Shown: positions 57,543 through 64,000 of the stretch, one piece after another
Layout: every line of letters starts with the position of its first letter
Position numbering within the stretch: position 1 is the first letter of the stretch
Assembly: GCA_011526105.1 (NCBI GenBank)
Contig: WYAZ01000142.1
Span: 1-64,000 of the forward strand
Direction of reading: 5' to 3'
DNA from: Deltaproteobacteria bacterium
GTDB lineage: Bacteria; Myxococcota; Kuafuiibacteriia; Kuafuiibacteriales; Kuafuiibacteriaceae
Length of the DNA: 64,000 nucleotides
Notes under the pieces: model-generated
Seen by the model: only the letters and a program-made list of their open reading frames with translations
Told to the model about the DNA's origin: nothing
Database searches by the model: none
Translations under genes and position numbers: made by a program

Positions 57543-59393
57543 TCATTCCTTCAGCGTGTCGAGTCGTCGCGAGAACTCTTGCAGGCGTCTGCGTGCCCGA
57601 TCCGGATCGCCGGACGCGGTCTCGAGCGCGATGTCCCCGAGGATGAGATCGACTTCCCCGCTGCGGTCCGGTCGCGCCTCCTTCAACGTCTGGGCTTTCC
57701 GAGTGAGCTTCCGCGCAAGCTCTTCGATCGGTTCGGTGGGGGGCGGCTTGGTCGGCGGCACCGGCGCAGGTCCGGGCGCCGGCTGAAGAGGTTTCGCTCC
57801 CGGCTCCGGCTCGAGGCCGACCGGCGCCTTCTCGGCCCTGGAGCGCCGCGGCTTGCGGGTTGGCCGCTTGGTTGCCTCCGGGAGTGCGCTCTCGTCCGGC
57901 CTTGCCTCCGCGAGCGTGCTGGTTGCGGCGACGGCACCCACGGGACGAGCGACCGGCGCCGCCTCGGCCACGACACGCCGGATCTCGTGGGTCGGGATCT
58001 CGACGCTGGTCGGCGGAAGCAGGATTCGTCCGCCCACCATGCCAAGCGCGCCGGCGCAGACGACCAATAGCAGCGTGAGCACCAGCGGAACCCCACGACT
58101 GCCGCGCGCACTGCGCCCGCCCACGGGTGGAGCGGTAGGTTCCGTCGCGCCTCCCCATGTGTGGGTGAGCACCGGTTCCGGCTCTCTGGGTGGTCTTCGT
58201 ATGGGTTGCGCCCCCGGCTGGGTGACCGTCTCATCCCGCGGAGGACCACCGTCGACGAGCAGCGAGCCGGGTGCTGCGTCCGCCATGTCGAAGCTGAAGC
58301 CCCTCTCCATCTGGAAGACCTCGGTGGCCGCGAGATCACCTTCCGAGATCGGGGTCAGGTCCGGGCGCTCCGCGAAGACCACCGTCTTGTCCTCGTTGGG
58401 GACAGGTGCGGTCCTGGGGACGTCGGCCGCCAACAAGCGCCGGATCTCTTCGATGTCCTGCTCGAGGCTCGCCACCGCGGGCAGGTCGATGGTGCTTTGG
58501 TCGGGGCCCGGGAGCTCGGCCGCGATCTCCTCGAGCGCAGTCCGGAACGCACGAGCGCTGCGAAAGCGGTCTTCCCGCTTCACCCGAAGCGCCACACGCA
58601 AGACCTCGTCGAGCGCTCTCGGGACCGAAGGCCGAAGGGCGCTGGGAGGCCGGAACTCCGGCGAAGCAGAAGCGATCAAGACCTCGCTCAGGTTCCCGCG
58701 GGGAAGATACGGGGTGGCGGTCAGCATCTCCCAGAGCACGATCCCCATCGCGTAGGTGTCGCTCTCGGCGGAGGCGGCCTGGCCGCGAACCTGCTCGGGC
58801 GCCATGTATCCTGGCGAACCCATGACCGTACCCGTTCGCGTCTTCCAGTCCTGCATCTTCGACTTCCCGAGTCCGAGATCGATCAGCCGCATCTCCCCGC
58901 GCCGGTCGACCATCAGGTTCTTGGGGGAGATGTCGCGGTGGACGATGGCGAGCGATTGACCTTGCGCGTCTCTCGCCCCGTGCAGCGCCTCCAGACCCTC
59001 GAGGCCTCCGAGGAAGATCCGCACGACCTCGCGGATCGGCAAAAGGCGCTTCCGCTTCTGCAGCTCGACCAGGACCTGCGACAGCCGGCAGCCGGGAACG
59101 AACTCCATCGCGATGTAGAGCGTCTGACCGACCATGCCGGCGTCGTAGACCTTCGCCACATGAGGGTTCGAGACCACGACCGCGAGCTCGGCCTCGTGCC
59201 TAAAGCGGGCCACCAGCTCGTTCACGTCGGCGAGTTGGTCGTGCATTGTCTTCACGACCACCGGCGTCGGCACGCCGCGCTTCTTGCTCGTGGGACGGGC
59301 GAGGTAGACCACGCCTGCGGCGCCGCTGCCGAGGAGTTTGAGCAGCACGTAGGGGCCGAACTTCTTGGGAAGCCGCTCGCTCAACCCCTCCAT
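57543..59393 (-). CDS. Transmembrane serine/threonine protein kinase
   Basis: 616 residues. The kinase domain (about 12-290) has GSGAAGVVY, the lysine in VVVKTM, HRDISPKN and, in place of DFG, DLGLGKSK; the metal-binding Asp is kept, so activity is likely. A long Pro/Ala-rich linker follows, then one transmembrane helix (about 430-455) and a Pro/Lys-rich extracytoplasmic part with a short helical end. It stands alone, divergent from the peroxiredoxin gene. Confidence 0.9.
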   Translation of the reverse strand: MEGLSERLPKKFGPYVLLKLLGSGAAGVVYLARPTSKKRGVPTPVVVKTMHDQLADVNELVARFRHEAELAVVVSNPHVAKVYDAGMVGQTLYIAMEFVPGCRLSQVLVELQKRKRLLPIREVVRIFLGGLEGLEALHGARDAQGQSLAIVHRDISPKNLMVDRRGEMRLIDLGLGKSKMQDWKTRTGTVMGSPGYMAPEQVRGQAASAESDTYAMGIVLWEMLTATPYLPRGNLSEVLIASASPEFRPPSALRPSVPRALDEVLRVALRVKREDRFRSARAFRTALEEIAAELPGPDQSTIDLPAVASLEQDIEEIRRLLAADVPRTAPVPNEDKTVVFAERPDLTPISEGDLAATEVFQMERGFSFDMADAAPGSLLVDGGPPRDETVTQPGAQPIRRPPREPEPVLTHTWGGATEPTAPPVGGRSARGSRGVPLVLTLLLVVCAGALGMVGGRILLPPTSVEIPTHEIRRVVAEAAPVARPVGAVAATSTLAEARPDESALPEATKRPTRKPRRSRAEKAPVGLEPEPGAKPLQPAPGPAPVPPTKPPPTEPIEELARKLTRKAQTLKEARPDRSGEVDLILGDIALETASGDPDRARRRLQEFSRRLDTLKE

Positions 59394-59539
59394 GATGCCC
59401 CGGAGCGGCTTTTGGGGGAACCTCCAAACCGGTCGGCAAAGCCCTTCCCACCTTGCATCTCAGCGTCCTCGCGTGGTGAGTCCTTCTTCGGCTCCCGACA
59501 AGGCAGCTCGGGGGCTCGAAGACGAAGGAGGAGAGAAAG

Positions 59540-60067
59540 ATGGTGATGGTGGGTGAAAAGGCGCCCGAGTGGACCGCGACGGCCTACGTTCGGGGCGAGA
59601 AGAAGACGATCAGCAGCAAGGACTACGTGGGCAAGTGGCATGTGCTCTACTGGTACCCGCTCGACTTCACGTTCGTCTGCCCGACCGAGATCCGGGGCTT
59701 CCAGGGGATCTCGGACGAGTTCGCGGCCGAAGGTGTCGAGATCATCGGGGCGAGCACCGACTCGTTCTACAGCCACAAGGCCTGGTTCGAGGACGGGCAG
59801 ACCTTCTCCGAGAAGATCACGCACCCGGTCATCGCAGACACCTCGCACCGCTTCACCAACTCGTTCGGCGTGATGAAGCCCGAGGCCGGCACCGCGTTTC
59901 GCGCCACCGTGATCGTGGATGACAAAGGTGTGATTCGTTCCTTGAGCGTGCACGACACCTCCGTGGGTCGATCACCCGGTGAGACCCTCCGCATGGTGCA
60001 GGCGCTCAAGAGCGGCGGGTTGTGTCCGGTGGACTGGAAGAAGGGCGAGAAGTTCGTCGGTGGTTAG
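59540..60067 (+). CDS. AhpC/TSA-type 2-Cys peroxiredoxin
   Basis: 175 residues. The peroxidatic cysteine is Cys47 in FVCPTEI and the resolving cysteine is Cys162 in GLCPVDWKKGE, the typical 2-Cys layout. It reduces hydrogen peroxide and organic hydroperoxides in the cytoplasm. A clear GGAGGAGAGAAAG precedes the ATG. No reductase (AhpF, thioredoxin reductase) is adjacent. Divergent from the kinase gene with 146 nt between. Confidence 0.92.
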   Translation: MVMVGEKAPEWTATAYVRGEKKTISSKDYVGKWHVLYWYPLDFTFVCPTEIRGFQGISDEFAAEGVEIIGASTDSFYSHKAWFEDGQTFSEKITHPVIADTSHRFTNSFGVMKPEAGTAFRATVIVDDKGVIRSLSVHDTSVGRSPGETLRMVQALKSGGLCPVDWKKGEKFVGG

Positions 60068-61572
60068 TCCCTCTCGAGATCTGCGAACTCGATGAGGTAG
60101 ATCGTGAGCATGCCGGACATCGATCTCGACCCAGTGGCGAGCAGCATGTCGCCCACCCAGGTCAGGTCTTCGATCCGATTCGTCCCGAGAAAAGCCTCGT
60201 GGCAAAGGACGCCATCCACGGCGTAGCCAAAGGCTCCTGCTTTTCCGCCATAGGCATAGCCTCCCGGAAAACTCGCGAATGCGTCCCGGTCTCTTGAGAG
60301 CTGCGCGAACCCGGCGCGGGCCAAAGGTGCGGGGTCCACCCAGCCTTCGGGGCTCTCTCGATGGACCTGTCCAGAGCGGGTGGCCACCAGGATGCCGAGC
60401 TCCTCGACGAAGCCGAGTTCTCGGATGCAGTCGTCGGGAGCGTGGGGTGGTCGAATCCACTCTGCGGGGTTGCCTCGAAAGCGAAAGAGGCCGTCCGGCG
60501 CGGTCTCGGGCGTGATCTCCGTGCGAACTCTGTAGCCTACGCCATGGGGCATGAAGAGCAGATCGCCTCGAGGTGTAAAGATGAGCCCGCTGCGCTGCTG
60601 ATCATCGTTCGGCGCGCAGGTTGCGCCGTCGCGTGCGTTCGTCGCGAGTGCCTGCCATTCGCCCTCGCGATAGACCCTGATCGCGTCTGGACCCGCTTCG
60701 CTGGCGACGGCGAACTCGGGTGCCCCGGCGGAAGCCGGGTTGAGTGCGACGAGGCGGCTCGAGTCTCCCTCGATGGAGATGGGGAGCGTTTCCAGCTCGC
60801 CACCCAGAGGGCCGAACAGCACCTCGGACCGGTCGATGAAACCCAAGTACACGATGCCGTCCTCGGAGAGCGCGACGGAGCCGACGCCCGAACGCGCGAG
60901 ACGCACGTAGGGAACGCGTGGCGGTCCTTCCCGCTGGAGCTCCTCTGGCGTGGTCGCGTAGATCTCGCTCTCGTACAGGACCCCGCATGTCCCGGTTTCC
61001 TCGCAGGCGCCTGTTTCGTCCTCCGCGCGGTACATCGCGAGCACGACGCGGCCAGCGCCGTTCACGGCGGCGTACGATCGTTGGCCGCTCCCGTCACCCA
61101 AGATGAACGCACGGGACTTCATCGCAGGACACTGGCAGTCCCTCTGGTAGTTCTCGGCCGAGAGAAACGGTCCTTCGGGTCCGATGGGCTGGAAGCGCTG
61201 ACCCTGCTCGCTTGCGCCGACGTCCGCGAAGTAGAGTGTCTCGGTGCTCTGAGTCGGCAGTGGCGCTGCGACACAGCATGGCTCGAGAGCATCCGGACAC
61301 GGCCCCAGCGCAACCGGTCCTGACCCGACGTTCAACGTCTCCAGCGTCTCATCGCTGTACAGAGCGAAGTACCTGAGCGGGCTCGAGCAGGATTCGACGG
61401 CCGGCAGAATCGCATCCTCCACCCGGTGCGCCGTCGCGCTCAGCGCACCCCCACACTCGCGAAAGAGAAAGACGGAGCGCGCATCTTCGGGTGCGCTGGG
61501 GAGAACGAGCTCCGTGGCGCCAAAGCAAGCGAGCTGACAGAGCAGCGGAGCGAGCGCGAATGCGGCTCTCAC
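60064..61572 (-). CDS. Large lipoprotein, dispersed family copy E
   Basis: 502 residues with a lipobox (QLACFG, Cys near 16). The family motif reads YFALYSDETLETLNVGSGPV (about 68-87), followed by Cys-rich CPDALEPCC. Its C-terminus (GGYAYGGKAGAFGYAVDGV, then a GxxLLATG block) matches copy F, whose gene overlaps this one by 4 nt. The two are a tandem duplication that has diverged strongly. Function unknown; extracytoplasmic. Confidence 0.82.
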   Translation of the reverse strand: MRAAFALAPLLCQLACFGATELVLPSAPEDARSVFLFRECGGALSATAHRVEDAILPAVESCSSPLRYFALYSDETLETLNVGSGPVALGPCPDALEPCCVAAPLPTQSTETLYFADVGASEQGQRFQPIGPEGPFLSAENYQRDCQCPAMKSRAFILGDGSGQRSYAAVNGAGRVVLAMYRAEDETGACEETGTCGVLYESEIYATTPEELQREGPPRVPYVRLARSGVGSVALSEDGIVYLGFIDRSEVLFGPLGGELETLPISIEGDSSRLVALNPASAGAPEFAVASEAGPDAIRVYREGEWQALATNARDGATCAPNDDQQRSGLIFTPRGDLLFMPHGVGYRVRTEITPETAPDGLFRFRGNPAEWIRPPHAPDDCIRELGFVEELGILVATRSGQVHRESPEGWVDPAPLARAGFAQLSRDRDAFASFPGGYAYGGKAGAFGYAVDGVLCHEAFLGTNRIEDLTWVGDMLLATGSRSMSGMLTIYLIEFADLERD

Positions 61573-63110
61573 TGCGGGGCCTCGAGGAGCTGAATCAGAT
61601 TGATGGAAGCGGCGCCGGTGAGTCGAGCACCCTGGCCCTCCGATTGGGTTCTCGGTGCATCGCCGAAGATGAGCAGATTCGCTCCGGAGCTGATGATGTC
61701 GTCGAGTTCGTTTCTCTCGAGCACGAGTTCATCACAACTCACGCCGTCTGCGACGTAGCCGAAGCGGTGGCCTTCGCGACTGTAGGCGAAGCCGTGCTCG
61801 ATGGGCGCCACGCGACGCAGCTCGTCGTCGATCGCTCCCCGGGGGAGATTCCGAATCTCGAATTCTCGCCACCCGGTTGGATCGCGCACGTAGAAGCGGG
61901 TGGTCAGCGTCACCGCCATGAGCCCGACCGCGGGGACGTCGGCCATGAGTGAGAGACAGTCGCCCTCTCCGCGGTCTGGAATCCGCTTCCATTCGGGCAC
62001 GCCGTCCGTGACGTGCCAGTAGCCATCGGGGGTGGTCGTCGCGCTGATGACCCAACTTCTGTTGGGCTTCTTTTTGGAGTGAGGCATCGCGACCAGCTCT
62101 CGTTCGTCGAGCCAGAACAGCGAGGCCCTCTGGCCCGACCCGCGGACTGAAAGGCAGGTCCCACGCATTTGTCCGGGCACCGGATCCTCGAAGGGCGGCG
62201 TCCAGGCCCCCGAGCGATAGAAGTGGAGCTCGTTCGAGATCTCGGGATCGCGAACGACCAGCTCCTCCGCTTCGTCAGACCCCGGCCGCACCGCCAGCAG
62301 GGCGGCGGAGCGCGACGGATCTGGATGCGTGACGGCCTGGAGGCCTCCGTCCAGATGCCCGCGAAGAAACAAGGGCGTGCCCCCAACTCCGATGTAGAGC
62401 TCTTTCGTGACGGGATGGGCGGCGATGCTGATTCCTTGGAAGCCGTCGATGATGGCATCGGGCTGCTCCGGCAGTTGTCCCAGGCGGAGCGCCGACAGGG
62501 TCGTCTCGAACAGATGGATGGAGGCCGGAGTCTCCGGGCGGGTGGCGTCCGGATTCCCCAAGATCACGACGCGTTCGCTGTCGAGGAACACCCCCAGGAA
62601 GCGTTCGTAGCCGTCTCGGTAGATGGCGACGTGAGAGAAGGCCGGACAGCGCACCCGACGCGGAAAGCGAAGCTCGGCGACTTCACGTGGCCAGCCTGCT
62701 TCAGCCTCGCTCCAGTCAGACAGCGAACCATCGGCCTGTAGCGTTGCGACGAAGATCTCGCCGCTCGCTGAGCGGGGGAGTTCGCCCCCGGTGCACGTCA
62801 GCCGATCCTCCGGCGCGCAGTCTCCGAGGTTGACCGGTCCCGGCTCCAGGCCGAGTTCGGCGAGTTCGGCCTGGAAGTAGCCCACGTAGTACCGGTCGCC
62901 CCCGGGGCAGCGGTCGAGGATCGTCGGTCCCGGCTCCGAAGGGCCGAACGCCCACACTCGATAGGCATTCTGACACTCCTCCACGAAGAAGCCGCTCTGA
63001 TACGGGTCCTCCGCCGCCGGAAACGAGAGGGGAACAGCGTCCAGGCAGGCCGAGAGGCTCGCCATGAGACCCAAGCCCATCCGCGCCCAGCCCCTTGGGC
63101 GAGGCACCCC
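61569..63110 (-). CDS. Large lipoprotein, dispersed family copy F
   Basis: About 513 residues from a GTG at 63110, which gives a basic n-region and the lipobox SLSACLD; an ATG at 63080 also fits. The family motif reads YYVGYFQAELAELGLEPGPV (about 64-83). HGFAYSREGHRFGYVADGVSCDE near the end pairs with copy E downstream. It is divergent from ychF with 91 nt between. The frame is open to 63275, but that part is antisense to ychF. Confidence 0.8.
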   Translation of the reverse strand, partial: GVPRPRGWARMGLGLMASLSACLDAVPLSFPAAEDPYQSGFFVEECQNAYRVWAFGPSEPGPTILDRCPGGDRYYVGYFQAELAELGLEPGPVNLGDCAPEDRLTCTGGELPRSASGEIFVATLQADGSLSDWSEAEAGWPREVAELRFPRRVRCPAFSHVAIYRDGYERFLGVFLDSERVVILGNPDATRPETPASIHLFETTLSALRLGQLPEQPDAIIDGFQGISIAAHPVTKELYIGVGGTPLFLRGHLDGGLQAVTHPDPSRSAALLAVRPGSDEAEELVVRDPEISNELHFYRSGAWTPPFEDPVPGQMRGTCLSVRGSGQRASLFWLDERELVAMPHSKKKPNRSWVISATTTPDGYWHVTDGVPEWKRIPDRGEGDCLSLMADVPAVGLMAVTLTTRFYVRDPTGWREFEIRNLPRGAIDDELRRVAPIEHGFAYSREGHRFGYVADGVSCDELVLERNELDDIISSGANLLIFGDAPRTQSEGQGARLTGAASINLIQLLEAPQ

Positions 63111-63201
63111 AGGATAATCCGAGGGCGAAAGTGGACAGTCGAGCTTCCGGCTACCAATCTCGACCCCTTGTGGTACAGGGTCGCCGACATCGGAGCGCGC
63201 C

Positions 63202-64000
63202 TTGGGATTCAACTGCGGCATCGTCGGCCTTCCAAACGTTGGTAAGTCTACACTCTTCAACGCCCTGACCTCCACTCAGGCGGCGGAGGCGGCGAACTAC
63301 CCTTTCTGCACCATCGAGCCGAACACCGGTCGGGTCGGGGTCCCGGACGAGCGCCTACAGAAGATCGCTGCGCTCGCCAAGTCCGCGCAGATCATCCCCA
63401 CCCAGCTCGAGTTCGTGGACATCGCGGGGCTCGTGCGCGGCGCCTCCAAAGGCGAGGGGCTCGGCAACCAGTTCCTCGCCAACATCCGCGAGGCCAACGC
63501 CATCGTGCATGTCCTGCGCTGCTTCGACGGCGAGGTGACTCACGTCGAGGGTTCCGTCGATCCGATTCGTGACGCCGACACCGTCGAGACCGAGCTCTTG
63601 CTCGCGGACATGGAGAGCATCGAGAAGCGCATCGGCAACGCCGAAAAGCGCGGCAAGGCGGGCGACAAGGAAGCCAAGGCGCTCTTCGAGGTGATGAGCA
63701 AGGTCCTCACCGCGCTCCAGGCCGGGCGGCCGGCGCGAACGGTGAGCATCGCTTCGGACGAGGAGAGGATCTTCCAGGGCCTGCAGCTCCTCAGCTCCAA
63801 GCCGGTCCTCTACGTTGCGAATGTCGGCGAGGCCGAGGCCGCGACCGGCAACGACTACTCGCGCCGCGTGGCCGAGATGGCGGAGAAGCTCGGCGCAAAG
63901 TCGGTGGTGATCTCGGCCAAGATCGAGTCCGAGCTCGCCCTCATCAAGGACCCGGCCGAGCTGCAGGAGTTTCTGACTTCGCTCGGCCTCGAGGAGCCCG
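63202..64000 (+). CDS. ychF: YchF/OLA1-family GTPase/ATPase, 5' part
   Basis: Partial: 266 codons to the window end of about 365 expected. The TTG at 63202 begins the invariant family start ([10 protein letters not shown]) and is preceded by GGAG. The G1 loop GLPNVGKST, switch region [10 protein letters not shown] and G3 [16 protein letters not shown] are intact. YchF is a ribosome-associated P-loop enzyme that prefers ATP. The C-terminal TGS domain lies outside the window. Confidence 0.93.
   Translation, partial: MGFNCGIVGLPNVGKSTLFNALTSTQAAEAANYPFCTIEPNTGRVGVPDERLQKIAALAKSAQIIPTQLEFVDIAGLVRGASKGEGLGNQFLANIREANAIVHVLRCFDGEVTHVEGSVDPIRDADTVETELLLADMESIEKRIGNAEKRGKAGDKEAKALFEVMSKVLTALQAGRPARTVSIASDEERIFQGLQLLSSKPVLYVANVGEAEAATGNDYSRRVAEMAEKLGAKSVVISAKIESELALIKDPAELQEFLTSLGLEEP

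Noticed and set aside
62070-62085. T-rich run that could end a terminator
   Set aside because: It is inside the coding region of lipoprotein copy F and has no GC-rich stem before it.

Overview
The window is GC-rich, densely coded bacterial DNA of the kind found in Myxococcota (a Polyangia/Sandaracinaceae-like lineage is my best guess). The support is two transmembrane Hanks-type Ser/Thr kinases, an FHA protein, two PEGA-like proteins, many divergent lipoproteins with Asp/Ala-rich linkers, frequent GTG/TTG starts and long antisense open frames. I saw no rRNA, tRNA, CRISPR array, insertion sequence or phage gene. Assignments come from reading motifs; no database search was run.

Layout. 0.1-5.1 kb: a nitrosative-stress and respiration block with a RIC di-iron repair protein, an octaheme HAO-like cytochrome, a tetraheme cytochrome, a Tat-exported 4x[4Fe-4S] protein and an NrfD-like quinol subunit. 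5.1-7.3 kb: small membrane proteins and a putative metallopeptidase. 7.3-14.7 kb (minus): FHA/winged-helix regulator, Ser/Thr kinase, PEGA-like membrane protein, lipoprotein and a ThDP enzyme, in operon order. 14.8-25.1 kb: deaminase, peptidoglycan amidase, PHA-system protein, desaturase, cystathionine beta-synthase, SpoIID/LytB protein, a lipoprotein and a rhomboid protease.

25.1-32.3 kb (minus) is the standout region. Seven genes, nearly all with 4-5 nt overlaps, read C39-like peptidase, RimK-type ATP-grasp ligase, GCS2-type ligase, MscS channel, PgsB, PgsC and PgsW. This joins a peptide-ligase (amidoligase) module to a poly-gamma-glutamate synthase lacking PgsA.

32.3-43.5 kb: CorA, a zinc-ribbon protein, a secreted glucan-dikinase-like lipoprotein, DUF4262, a lipoprotein, a LolA-like protein, a GMC oxidoreductase with a small membrane partner, a methyltransferase and an SGNH hydrolase. 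43.6-49.3 kb: a DUF3347-like lipoprotein, then a coupled minus-strand operon of a PHP-type lipoprotein, a hotdog thioesterase and ModABC. 49.4-64 kb: lipoprotein, HscC-like Hsp70 with a J-like membrane protein, AlkB-type hydroxylase, SlyX, a zinc-ribbon/GspF fusion, PEGA protein, kinase, 2-Cys peroxiredoxin, two tandem lipoproteins and the 5' part of ychF.

A scattered family of six large lipoproteins (9.1, 21.5, 37.1, 49.4, 60.1 and 61.6 kb) runs through the window. They share a short N-terminal motif and fall into three recognisable pairs.
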